A stretch of 64,000 nt of DNA from contig OZ005694.1 in assembly GCA_963930775.1 (NCBI GenBank), forward strand, positions 6,069,054-6,133,053. Reading direction: 5' to 3'. Below, one piece after another: positions 25,301 to 36,600 of this stretch; the first letter of the stretch is position 1; each line of letters begins with the position of its first letter. Both the position numbers and the translations under genes were made by a program. The stretch is from Cliona cf. orientalis (Eukaryota > Porifera > Demospongiae > Clionaida > Clionaidae). The notes under the pieces are model-generated. The model did not search any database. It worked only from the letters and a program-made list of their open reading frames with translations, and was not told the DNA's origin.

Positions 25301-28300
25301 CATTAATTATAGCAGGGTGTGTTGTGTAATACTACAGTACATGCATAGAATACTACCAGCAGATATACAGCTGCTGAGTCATTGTGGTCAGTGTAGTTGG
25401 TGGGTGCTAGGGGCCAGCCTCCAAAATCATAGTTGACACAGTGACAGCTACTACAGTGCAGCTTAAGCAGAATGCTAGTCAAACATTAAAAGTGTCCGGA
25501 TAATCAAGTGAATGGCAGGACATACTGGCTATTTGTCAGGCGTATTGTCCAACTGTTATCATAAGGTCTGTATATGTATACAGTGGAACCTCTTTATAAC
25601 GGACAAGTTGGTGCATGAGATTCCGTTACTCAGAGGTGTCCTTTATTGAGAGGTTTATTATAATAGTGTTTATTTAACTCCTTACATGGTTATACATTCA
25701 AAAATGAAACCTGACACATCAAGACATCTACATTATAGTCTGGGTGCCCAGACTTTGAATGCACGGTCTTTCTGGGGAATAGCTAGTGCATGCATATGAA
25801 GTCGCATTGTGGAGGCCAGATATAGCCTGGCACTTCCAGTCAATATCCAGCAACTGAGCTCCTCTACAGTCTATAAACTGTTATTGCAGAGATGCTATAT
25901 GCACAGCCAGTAGTGACCAATTTTTATACTCTTGCCAGTCTTAGCATTACGCCATGACCTTTGATCACACCCCCTGTCCAAGCTCAGCGTTATGCGATGC
26001 ATGCCCTTGACCTCGCCCCTTGTCAACTATCGGAGGTATGTCAGTATGAGTTGGTGCAAGTCTTCTTGTCCGTTATCCAGAGTTTAGAGGTGTCCACTAT
26101 TTGGAGGATTCAGATAGTCTCGCTATCACTCAGACCTAACTTTCCGCAGCACCGGGTGTATTGCATTGCATCACCAGCAGGGAAGTTAGGTCTGGGTGAT
26201 AGCGAGACTAGGGTTCAGACTACATGTGTATATTAGTTATATAGGAAGATTGGCCGGTGCAAAGGCCAGATGTCCGTTAGACGGAGATGTTCGCTACTGA
26301 TTTGGAGTGTCCGTTATAAGAGGTTCCACTGCATGTACAGCGTGTGATGTCTGTCGAAAAATATTATTATACATGTAGATGTTTGAATTGGCTTACTCAT
26401 ATCAAAAAGTTTTGTACTACCAGTGATCATGCTTACTAGTGTGCTAACACAATAAAGATGGTGTGAGTAGGCGTGACTGGCTATGATTGACGCCTCCGTT
26501 CTACGTATCCTCCACTGTATTGTATTACGAAGGAAGATTTCCGAATGTCCCAGCTTCTGAAAGAATCGGCAGAAAGGCCATAATAGATGAGATCACCGCT
26601 CCTGTTCCCTGTAAATCTCCGTTCTTTCAGGTTCCTGATGGTGCCCTATTTTTTTTCTTGCAAGCCTCTGTACTCGAGATATTAACGCGGAAAAGCGGGA
26701 CACTCCCGATTTTTCCATATATGCTAATATTAAATTTTTGCGCAAAATCGGCAGAGAGACAAAGCTCCTCCTACTTGTATGTTTGGTATTGGTGCATAGC
26801 TAGTGATGCAAAGAAAGTGATGCTGGCCTATTTTTTTTTATATGGTGCACCTGGAAGCAGAAAATGGCAAAGAACAAATCTATTTCCATAGAGATAATAC
26901 ATTGACTGTGTCATTTGTGTGAAAAAGTGTGAGCTTGAGCAAATGATCACCAACTTCTTGATATGCTTTAGTTGGCATGCATGTTAGTATATGAGTTACC
27001 ATAGTAATATTTTTTTTTTTTTTTTTTTTTTTCAAGCTACCGTGCACACGAAGCAGAAAAAACAAACAAACTGCGGCACATAAGTCTATGTACCTGCATT
27101 GTATAGGTTCGCACAAATTAATCCGCACTTAGGCTTATTTTATATTGATCGTTTACCATGTAGATACATACACTGCAATACTTTATGTAGCTATATTTGG
27201 TATATATTACTATGGTAACAACATCTAATGTCACTAAAACTATTCTTCAGTAGAGCATCCATAGTCAAGTCATGTTCAAAACAGCTACCCTAGCCCACAA
27301 TAATTTAATCAGTGTACAGTGGCTGTACGATTTAGCATTGGTATACCATAGTAACAATACCAAGTACCTTAGATGATTTCCACCCGCTCTAACTGCGCCT
27401 GCGGCGCAGTTAGAGCTTGTTGGAAATCATCTAAGGAGCTACCATGCACACTAAGCAGATAAAAGTGCCACATAATCAGAAACATGCATGTATATAATAT
27501 TCACACACTACAGTATAATATTATAGTCATCCCGAGTATTACTGTAAAAATATTGTCCAGAAACCACCACATAGTTGAGCTGGATGCCCATACAATCGGA
27601 AACAAGGCCGTCTATGCTCCTAGTAGAGCCTAGAAACTCAGAGTATATGATCAGTGTTGAGGTTCAGTACCAGTGGCCACTGCAATACGTTACTTCCTAC
27701 TAGTACTCAAGATCACCACAGCACACACACAAGGCTAGGGGAAGAGGTTCAGTACCTGTGGCCCCTGCAACACGTTCAAGCACTTCGTACTAGTACTCAA
27801 GATCACCACAGCACACACACAAGGCTAGGGGAAAAGCACAAAACAATTTTAGTTATGTTTCTCAACTAGATGTACTTTCCCACACATCCACACATACATA
27901 GCTAAAAACTATAGCTGTATTACCCCACCTACCTCTCAGCAAAAACGGGAGAGTTACTATTGTGGCTGAAAAAAAATGGTCCGAAAAGCACCACACAGTC
28001 GAGCTGGATGCGTAGTAGAGCCATACAATGCAAGCAGGCACCCAAACAGCAATATGCACAATCTTCGGTAAAGGGTCGTCAACGTACGCCGCGCGCCCGT
28101 AAAATTTTTTTCGCGTGCCCGTAAAAATTTTTTGGCAAACATTGCAAGTGAATGGCTTCCTATATAAACATATGGGAATACTTCAAAGTGCCATAACTTT
28201 AATTCTAAGGTGTGAATCAAAATTCCCTGCCATCAAAATTCTAGTTTTGACCCATTCTGCGTGCCCATGTAAAAAATATCTCCCCAAGTGCTCCCAAGTC

Positions 28301-31300
28301 CTCAGTGAATTACATTAATTATTTAAATTCTTTTTTTTTTTCAAGAACACCTGCATCCAAAGTAGAAAAATATTGGCCTTGTCCCTAGGCTCCCCGATCT
28401 TTTTCAACGCACGCGTTGAAAAAGATTGGGGAGCCTGGGGACGAGGCTAGAAAAATATTAGCAATGCCACAGTAATTTGCATTGTGATAATTATGTGTTT
28501 TAATAGTGCATAGCTATTCGGAAGTGGTCGTCAGTAGTAAAAACGCCGATACATACATAATTATGGTCGTCAGTAGTAAAAACGCATAAATTCACTACAC
28601 GCATTTTAATACGCGCTTCTACTACTGACGACCATTTCCGCGTCCGTGTAACACATGCTTCTGAGTCAGCAGTTTTTCACAAGGTTAGTAAAAATTAATT
28701 TCTAGCCAGCCGATTCACGGTAGCTGGTGGCGTTGGAGTATATAGCGATTGGTCCACACTCTACAAAATTAATGAGAGTTTCAGGGTGGTAACGGTTATG
28801 CTGGTATGATTATTGTCGGCCGATACTACCAACGCTACAGCTGGAGCGATCGGGCTTCTCACAGCGCAACTCTGCCATGACGGTTGAGCTAGCTACAGCC
28901 ACACTACCTACAGCAAGCGAATGCTATAGCTAGCCTTGAGTCCAGGCTCCAGAGAGCCCGAGTTTTAACTCTGGTTTTTAATACAGCTACTAGGCGGCAG
29001 CCCACATAAATAGTGGTTGCACTCATAGGCTATGCATGCATGCATGTACATGTATGCATGCACGCGCCTTGCCATGACATGGCAGTTCATACGTAATAAT
29101 ATAATTATTGTACATGTGTGTTCACATACTGGTACATGTAGCTATAGTGTGCAGCAGTACATGCATGAACAATCACATCATGTTATGTGTATGTATGTGG
29201 TGAGTATAGTATTGCAGTGATGTCACAGGGCGTTCTTGAATGGCTTTGTGACATCATCAGCATATAAATAGCTATAAAAGCTAGCCGAGTTATATTTTGA
29301 AAGTGAAATCCAAGTACTAGATACAGTCTAAGTCTCCCAACATCTGTGTATGCTTTGATCGTTGCGGGCTGATTCTGTCTTTAAATATGCGCTCCTCAAA
29401 ATATACACGAATTAATGTAGCTCTTATGGGAGACAGCGTCAAAACGTGGAATATCTCGACCTTGAGGTGAAAGTGAAAGTTTCTGTATGATTGATTTATA
29501 GCTAATGTGGATAGTTACTAAATGAAAGAATGGTTGCTATTCAGTGGCGCTGGTAACTAAGCAAACATTAGATTTTTGGAATTTTGTGTGAATTACATTA
29601 TATTACATTCATGGTAGTATTTTTCTACTTTGGATGTAACTACTTAGTGTGTAATGTCTATAAAACTTTCTGCATTACAAAGCAGTGGATACACAATAGC
29701 AAAAGCTAATCGAGTGTGCACCCAGGGAACTAAAAAACAAGAAACAAAAGACAGAATACATACTTAAGTGTAGAGCAAACGTTTAAATGAAGACAAGGTA
29801 GTGGTGCACACCTGGCTATCATCAAGAGAATTCCATGCAGCAATACTACTTGGCACAAATGAATTATAAAAATAATTGGTACGTGCAAATGGACAGCTAA
29901 GAGTGTCAGTTCTAGCTAGTCTCTCCGAGTGAGCTGCCTGCCTCTGAAATATAGCCTCCGGAAAATAGCATAGATTGTGGACGATCTTGTACACTTGTGC
30001 TAGTTTTAGATGCAACCTTCTTTCACTCAGTCTAGGGATATCAGTTACTTCGAGCAAACTGTTATAGTTAGCATCCCATTGACGTGCAACAAGTTTCAAA
30101 GCAAATTTTTGGACCGATTCCAACTTGGCAATGTCATTCTGCATGTAAGGGTCCCACAGTTGTGCGGCATACTCCAGGTGCGGGCGCACCAGACTGAGGT
30201 ACAGCTGCCGGAGCGTTTCAGATGGTGAGTTATTGTAGAAGTGCCTATAGAGGAGACCCAAAATCTTTCTTGCTTTGCTGCAAATCTCCGTTGTATGTTC
30301 AGACCATGAAAGGTTACTTTTAATCAGGACTCCAAGGTACTTGAAGATGCTCACTTCCTCGAGCTCGTTTCCATCCAAGGAAAGAGTAAAATGGCCAATA
30401 CTTAAATGCCTCTTTTTAGAGATTAACATACATTTGCATTTAGCAGGGTTGAGCTGCAGGAGGTGGTCAGTAGACCAGGTCTCGATTGCATCAAGATCGA
30501 ACTGTAAGAGTGAGATATCTTCTCGGCAGGAGATTGTGCGGTAAAGTAGAACATCATCTGCATACAGCACTAGGTCAGATTGTGGTGATAAAGCAATGCC
30601 AGTGATGTCGTCAATATATATGGAAAATAATAAAGGACCGAGTACTGATCCTTGTGGCACACCAGAAGATACCAGTGCTTGGCTAGAAGTGGCTCCTTCA
30701 ACTACAACTCTTTGTTTCCTCTGGGTGAGATAATCGGTTATCCATGCCAATAGATTGTTATGTAAACCAATCTGTTGCAATTTTTCAATCAATAGTTTGT
30801 GAGGTACACTGTCAAACGCCTTCTTATAGTCCAGGAATACAGCACAGATCTCTTTGCCTGATTCCATCAGCTGGAGCCATCTATGAACTGTTAGGAGAAG
30901 AGCGGTTACCGTTGAGCGTCCAGCTCGGAAGCCCCATTGAGACTTTGAAAGTGGATGAAACTCCTCCAGGTGGCATAGAATGAGTGAGCAAATGTGCTTC
31001 TCCAGAATTTTGCTGAGGATGCTCAACAAGGAAATAGGTCTGTAGTTTTTTGGATCATGGACTGTAGAGGACTTGGGGATAGGGACTACATGGGATTCCT
31101 TCCAAGCATTCGGTATTTTACCCTTTCTTATCGACAGATTAAATAATTGAGTTATCGATGAGGAGATGTATGGTGCAGTGTACTTCAACATTTTCGCAGA
31201 GATGCCATCTGGACCATTTGATTTTGGACCATATTATTATGATAGCTGGAAAATTTGGCAGATTGGCTTCAGCCAGCGATAAAAAAAAATTGGCAGATTT

Positions 31301-32628
31301 TAATTTGGTAGAGGGCTAAGTTCAATCCCAAATTTTGATGCCTCTTCATCCATGCTTATTGATCGAGGTGAGTCGTGGACAGCTGCATACAATGGCAGCA
31401 TTTTTTCAAGAATTTGGACTCCAACCATCGATTTATATCTATTATATCCTGCACTAAAGAAGAATAAAAACGAGCCTTGAATGTGGTAGCAGTGATTAGA
31501 GTAATCGACAGGTTCCGCACAACAAGAACACATTTACGTACTGAGGGAGCTCACAGAGCATACCCACCTTCAGATGATGCGCGATCGCCTTTGTGCACAC
31601 AAGCATACTATTATAGGATTATCTTAATAATAATAATATTGGTGGACTTTAATTTGGTGGTTGGCTGGTTGATCCACAATTTGAAATTTAATTCCCCACT
31701 ATTTTTACTAAAGGAAATTGAAAAACAAAGGGATGAAGTTGTAGACCACCTTCAGCAAGAGCAGCAGCAGCAACTCCAGCAGCAGTGTCAGAGATCCCAA
31801 GAGAGGGTAGAGTATGCTGAAGTGAGAGCTAGAGAGGCTGAGGCTCAGCTACATCAAGTCCAGTCACACTGGGTCATTCCAAGGAGTGAGATTGAGCTCA
31901 CTGAGAAGAAACTTGGCCAGGGAGCTTACGGAGAGGTTAAAGTAGCCAAGTTCAGGGGAACCCGTGTTGCTGCAAAATGCTACCACCAGATTCTTCTCTC
32001 TGAGCACAACCTTCGACTGTTTCGTCGTGAGATCAGCATGGCCGCTCGTCTTCGCCACCCCAACCTGGTCCAGTTCATTGGAACTTCAATAGAGGGAGAG
32101 CTGATTCTTGTGACAGAGCTGATGACGACAAGCCTAGGAGCTCTGATGCACCGTGGACCACTCAGTGAAGCCAACATCACCTCCATCAGCCTGGACGTAG
32201 CTCGAGCCCTCAACTACCTCCACCTGATGCAGCCACACCCCATCATCCATCGAGACATCTGCAGCGGTAATGTTCTCCTTGACCCACTCCCAGAGGACTG
32301 CTGGAAAGCCAAAGTCTCCGACTATGGCTCAGTCAATCTTCTCCAGCACCTGACCACAGCTCATCCTGGGAATCCCTTCTATGCAGCCCCTGAATCCAAG
32401 GACCCCGATCTACAGACAGCAAAGATGGACATCTACAGCTTTGGTGTTCTTCTAGCAGAGATGCTGACCAATGAGCTGCCAGAGAAGAAAGATCGTCATC
32501 GACAGATCCTCAAGATCTCTGTGGAACAACCAAACTTTGTTGAACTAGTTAGGCAGTGTCTTAGTGAGGAAGGAGACCATCGCCCCTCTGCTCAAGACAT
32601 AATGACACAACTTAGTGATAATATGTGA
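22349..32628 (+). CDS. Kelch-coiled coil-TKL-like kinase gene, copy D (intact)
   Basis: Exons 22349-22883, 22944-23104, 23644-23829, 24050-24194, 24403-24656 and 31714-32628 join in phase into 2196 bases (731 residues), the only complete open copy. Residues 1-178 give three kelch motifs and exons 2-4 three more; exon 5 adds the closing strand and starts the coiled coil (about 350-480). The kinase spans about 486-728: GQGAYGEV 495-502, K515, E533, HRD 606-608, N613, DYG 630-632 and APE 652-654. The catalytic loop reads HRDICSGN, with Cys where Ser/Thr kinases have Lys. The start follows the conserved MLRA; an in-frame ATG at 22283 would add 22 residues. Exon 4 is three codons shorter than in A and C. 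Intron 5 is 7 kb. A propeller-recruited cytoplasmic kinase is inferred. Confidence 0.8.
24778..25094. mobile_element. Insertion with AGTTGC-type ends in copy D intron 5
   Basis: About 315 bp present in D but not at the matching place in B (about 10931). The ends read AGTTGCCCAAC and, on the other strand, AGTTGCTAACTG. It is flanked by ATGCATGTA-containing direct repeats. Its exact borders are uncertain by a few bases. It contains GCGCGCG-rich sequence and no convincing gene. Confidence 0.5.
25581..26331. mobile_element. pogo-like non-autonomous element, copy 2
   Basis: Second copy of the CAGTGGAACCTCTTTATAACG element, in the same intron position of D as 11568-12283 in B. It also carries the nested 96-bp foldback (26115-26210). 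It keeps about 60 bases near 25620-25670 (the ATTCCGTTACTCAGAGGTGT stretch) that are missing from copy 1. Confidence 0.55.
26398..26965. mobile_element. 568-bp element, CATATCAA ends, no net target duplication
   Basis: The ends CATATCAAAAAGTT and the inverse of AACTTCTTGATATG form 14-bp inverted repeats with one mismatch. Copy B reads ggcttact-ctttagttggc straight across the same point. The insertion is therefore precise and leaves either no duplication or only an ambiguous CT. An internal open frame (26487-26891) has no recognisable domain. Confidence 0.65.
27367..27436. repeat. 70-bp foldback
   Basis: CCTTAGATGATTTCCA at the left is mirrored by TGGAAATCATCTAAGG at the right, with GCTCTAACTGCGCC inverted inside. 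A nearly complete hairpin. Confidence 0.7.
27659..27834. repeat. Two-unit tandem repeat
   Basis: An 85-bp unit starting GAGGTTCAGTACC is followed directly by a 91-bp second unit with a 6-base insertion. Both contain AAGATCACCACAGCACACAC. Confidence 0.8.
28381..28449. repeat. Foldback of the GTCCCTAGGCTCCCC family
   Basis: Arms share GGCTCCCCGATCTTTTTCAA with its inverse, centred on ACGCACGCG. The right arm ends GGGGACGAGGCTA, like the element at 2865-2926, and the left end is short of the TAGCCTCG tip. Confidence 0.6.
28519..28640. repeat. Foldback element with GGTCGTCAGTAGTA arms
   Basis: CGGAAGTGGTCGTCAGTAGT at the left, a second direct copy of GGTCGTCAGTAGTAAAAACG at about 28564, and the inverse arm ending GACGACCATTTCCG at the right. 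Confidence 0.6.
29764..31191 (-). CDS. Reverse transcriptase of a 5'-truncated non-LTR retrotransposon
   Basis: A 475-residue open frame, in frame upstream to about 31230, where it is cut off within the SNGPDGIS motif. It contains NYRPISLL, the GFRAGRST block, FLDYKKAFDSVPH with the first catalytic Asp, SSGVPQGSVLGPLLF, the YADD catalytic box (LVLYADDVLLY) and the thumb region with FKYLGV. A C-terminal segment typical of Jockey/CR1/L2-like elements follows. The upstream endonuclease and ORF1 are missing, so this copy cannot move by itself. Its frame is undamaged, suggesting recent insertion. It lies antisense to its host gene D, within intron 5. Confidence 0.85.
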   Translation of the reverse strand: MLKYTAPYISSSITQLFNLSIRKGKIPNAWKESHVVPIPKSSTVHDPKNYRPISLLSILSKILEKHICSLILCHLEEFHPLSKSQWGFRAGRSTVTALLLTVHRWLQLMESGKEICAVFLDYKKAFDSVPHKLLIEKLQQIGLHNNLLAWITDYLTQRKQRVVVEGATSSQALVSSGVPQGSVLGPLLFSIYIDDITGIALSPQSDLVLYADDVLLYRTISCREDISLLQFDLDAIETWSTDHLLQLNPAKCKCMLISKKRHLSIGHFTLSLDGNELEEVSIFKYLGVLIKSNLSWSEHTTEICSKARKILGLLYRHFYNNSPSETLRQLYLSLVRPHLEYAAQLWDPYMQNDIAKLESVQKFALKLVARQWDANYNSLLEVTDIPRLSERRLHLKLAQVYKIVHNLCYFPEAIFQRQAAHSERLARTDTLSCPFARTNYFYNSFVPSSIAAWNSLDDSQVCTTTLSSFKRLLYT

Positions 32629-33639
32629 GTATCATGGTGACAAGGTACACATGTACATGTTAATGTTTTCTGTACGTAACCATTAATTATAAGACTTAGT
32701 GTTAGCAGCTAATACATTTTTTTAAACTGAAGAGTGCATTATTTTTTACGTTGTGGCTATACACAACTAGCTACCATAAGATTCTGCAGTGTTACCACCC
32801 TTAGAAGTATTATGCTTGAGTGAATCTTTGTTATCATGATTATCAGATATTAAAATTCCCTTTTCACATTATTTGGTCAAGACTTGTGGAGGGGTTATCA
32901 CTATCTGGTCTGCTTTGGTCTACTTTGCTGAAAAAAACAAACAAACAATGCCATGTCCGATTTTGTGCACAATTTTCCTGTCCACACCTGTGAATTATAA
33001 ATTAGCCTAATTAGCTATCTGCTTCCCTCCCTTTCTGCCAACTGAGTCAGAAAATCTTGCATGCATCCTTCTTGAGTATACTATTATCAACTACCACATA
33101 GTCTCTCTCTTTATCATGTACGCTATGAACTTCAGGCCTAGGCAGGCAGGCATGATATGCAGGTGTGGGTTTCCCATGGTCCATGGTACATCGAATCAAA
33201 TCTCTGGTATTCATTCATGATAATTTACTCCCTCCTCGCCACAAAAGCATGTTATCACGAACCGCAGCTCTCCATTCCCCGAAAGAGAAGAATTGATATT
33301 AGAAGATGGGTTATCAGTGCCAGTATCAGTATTATCAATGTACTCCTGGTACGTATTCTCAATTATGCAAGTGGAATAATTAATCCTTGGAACTATGGCT
33401 ATAGATCTAGAACTACCAAGTCTCATTATCATCTTCAGAATGACGCCATTGACCCAATTCCAGGAGTGACAGTTCGAGAAGGTCGTATGACTCATGTGTG
33501 GAGCCAAGAGGCACCAGTCCCTTCAATCTCCCCAGGAGTGGCCGAATGCATCATGACATTTTAATAGTTGGGGGGGGGGGGGGGGGGGGGTGGGGGGTGT
33601 TCAAGCTATACATGTGGGTGTGGCACCTTGTGTCACCGC
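32629..33639. other. Intergenic D-E
   Basis: Near-identical to 13771-14768, differing by small indels such as ACGT at about 32674. It ends with a run of 21 G at 33570-33590, about 50 bases before the start codon of E. No gene is seen. Confidence 0.55.
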
Positions 33640-36600
33640 ATGGCCATGCTGAGAGCTCTTGGTTTGAAGCGGCCGTATGAACCCAAGCCAAGGTTCGTCC
33701 ACTATGCTGGTGCAGCTCGAGGAGAATTGTTTGTCTTTGCTGGTAGGACAGTAGACTTTGACAAGACCAAGGAAGAGTTGTCATCCACTATCCAAGTCTT
33801 CGATCAGTATCTTGAACAGTGGAGGCAGCTACAGAACACAGGCTGTCCACCCAAAGGACTGTATGGTGGTGGCTGCTGTGTTTCTTTAAGTGGTGATCTG
33901 TACGTGTATGGGGGCCAAGATAGCTCCAATTATTGTGGTGGACTCTACAAGTTGTCCTCTGAGAAGTGGAGTCAGTTGTCGGGTGAAACAGATGTGAAAT
34001 TCAATCATCTGAGTCCGATGAAGAAGTATCATTGTAGAATGGTCTCTTTCAACAAGAAGAAAGTAGCTGTCATTGGAGGCTATGGTCCACCACCTGCCTC
34101 ACACCAGCCTGGAGCATCATTCATCAAGGATAAACGCTTCAGTCATGGACATGGATGGACAGATGAAATCCATATTTTTGATACTGATGAATGTGAGCTA
34201 AAGTAATCATAATAATATTATTATTATACAGTTACCACCATAAGCTCCATGTATCCTCAGGTGTCTGGTCCTCCCCTGCCATCAGTGGTACTAGACCTCC
34301 TCCCTGTGCTGGCTTCACTCTCACCAGCATTGATGACTACAGGGCTCTCATGTTTGGAGGAAGAGAAGGGGTGCATTTAATCAGAGCCTCTGAAGTCTAC
34401 CTTATCGACTTCCAGGCATTGGTATAATACTAAGATAATACATTATTTTGTCTGTGCATGTGTGCATACCGTGGAGCGGGAGGTGACCAGAAACCATTAA
34501 TTCGACCTGAGCTAAAACTTACCTTTCTCGGCATCCCTGGACTTGGGGCGTTACAACAGACAGCCCACTGACACGACTGGCTGTGGTCCCAGCAGTGACT
34601 AAAGTGAGCTGCTTCAAACGCCTGGCAGGGCAGAATTAGATTGAAGTGTACACTTACACACGGTGGCCTGGGGAATTCAAAAGGGTGACATTATGGAGTC
34701 AATGTTGCCCACAGGTGCTTTCCAGAAGAAGGTGATTCTTTTCTAAGCGTCTTCTCTTGGGAGCCCTTGCGAGCGAAGCTAGAATAACTAAGGCCACAAC
34801 AATTTAATTTCATGTTTCTTGGATTCGCTGACTGTATTTTTGGAGATTTCCAAAAAAAATGTAATAGCCACAATCATGTGACCGATATCCTACTACCCAC
34901 TGCAGCATTCATGAAGCTCTTTCAGTTAGACTATAATAGCAGTCCAAATCAGCAAAATAAACTGTTTCCCTCAGTCATGATCAGTGAGGGATCATCACAT
35001 TTTACCAAGACTGAGTATCCTGTGTGTCCTGGTGCAGTATTAATGACCATGTTCTCAGGTCCCTTCCATGTATTATTCAGATGGTTGGATGTTGGGAATA
35101 GGATGTGGATAGAATTATATGCTGTATGTTCAGCAAGCATGCAACATTGAAACCTGGATACAACTTCAAGGCTAGGCAGGGGGATAAGGCTACTTTCATA
35201 TGGTGTCCAATCTCCTCTAATCACACTTACATGTTCTGTACAGATTATTACCAAACTGGAGAGACAAGAGAAAGAGCCATGGCCAGTTGGGAGATCAGAC
35301 CATGCTGCTTGCTGCCTTGGCTTTGGTAGCCAGCACCCTCACCTGCTAGTCACTGGTGGACGGGATAATAAAGACAAGACTCTAAGAGATGCCTGGTTAT
35401 TTGATGTGACCAACAGAAGGTGGAAGGAGGTCAGTGGAGTGGGTTATTTAATATGACATTGTGCCTTTCTGAAGGCATGCCATACTAATGGTTGGACTAT
35501 CCTGGACCCCCCAGACCATATTATTATTCTTATCTTGTTATCTTGTGATAAAATTAATCGTCCCCCAAGATGACATTTTGCATTATATTGAGGGGCCTTC
35601 AGATTAGGATTCTAGGAGTATTATGAGATAATTTCTCATCCCCTGAAAGTGACGAGGATATAATAACAATAATTAAGGGCTTATTTGAGTCGAGCTACGT
35701 AAGAGAGGGCAAATATTATATACGTAGCAGCAAACTTTAAGGGGGCCGGGGGGGGGGGGGGGGGAATAAAAATAGGGACTTTTACAAAAATTAAAACCAA
35801 ATGCAATGCCATGGCAAGGGGAGGGGGCAAATCAATCCAATCCTGGGGCGTGGGGGGGGGGGGGGGGGAAGGGGAGCAACCACCCTTTGGCCAATAAATC
35901 CTGATACATGTAATTAATTTCTAGGTGATGCTATACAATCATGTATGTATAGCTGGGAAAATTAATAAGAACTGTTGTGTCATGTCACGTTATTTATTCC
36001 AGCTAACACTGCCTGATCATATTCAGTCAACAAGAAGGGGCCACTCAGTGACAGCTATTTCTCTGGCACCAGGTTTCACTGAGGTCACTATGTTTGGCGG
36101 TTCGAGTTCTCTTTACTCAGGAGACTGTATAGCAGCAACTACCATCATAACATTCGGTGAGTTGAATCTGTGTCCTCATCGTATATGGATGATTGGAGGT
36201 GGGTATTTGGGGCTTCACGAAACCTCCCTATCAGCTGGATCTGATACTGTATCAATACACTTGTTCGCTAAGCAAAATATCAATTAACGAAGATTCTTTG
36301 CGGACAACTTAACTATTTGGATGATATCGTTCTCAGTTGCTATCTGCATGAAATAAACGAAGATTCTTTGCGGACAACTTAACTGTTCGGACATTAATAT
36401 TTACCAGACACTCCTGATTCTTCATAGTAGAAGCTGGCATGCATATTATGCATGCGAGATTTTAATTATTATACTTCTTGGATGTACACATGCATTGTAG
36501 TGATTAGCTATTACTTCTATTCAGAATATTCAGAGAGCACGTGGCATTTGGTGGGTGTGGCTAAAGCTGACCAGTTGGGGTCCAATGAGAGAATCCAGGA

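Larger units (their letters stand above)
27009..31228. mobile_element. Composite insertion in copy D intron 5
   Basis: Copy B runs directly from agtaatatt into attattatgatagct (about 12389). In D these are separated by about 4.2 kb that begin with a T run at 27009-27032 and end at the 5' break of a minus-strand reverse transcriptase. A T run on the left fits a poly(A) tail of a minus-strand retroelement. The 2.7 kb between that run and the RT stop is long for a 3' UTR, so nested insertions are likely. It contains a two-copy tandem repeat and three foldbacks. Confidence 0.55.
24657..31713. other. 7-kb intron 5 of copy D
   Basis: Equivalent to the 2.2-kb intron of copy B plus at least three insertions: about 24775-25090, 26398-26965, and the composite from about 27009 to 31228 with the reverse transcriptase fragment. 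Splicing across it is needed for the intact D protein. Confidence 0.6.

Noticed and set aside
26487-26891. 134-residue frame inside the CATATCAA element
   Set aside because: No transposase motif or domain; low-complexity Phe runs. It may be chance in a non-autonomous element.
27659-27834. CRISPR-like repeat
   Set aside because: Only two adjacent units without spacers, in a eukaryotic intron.
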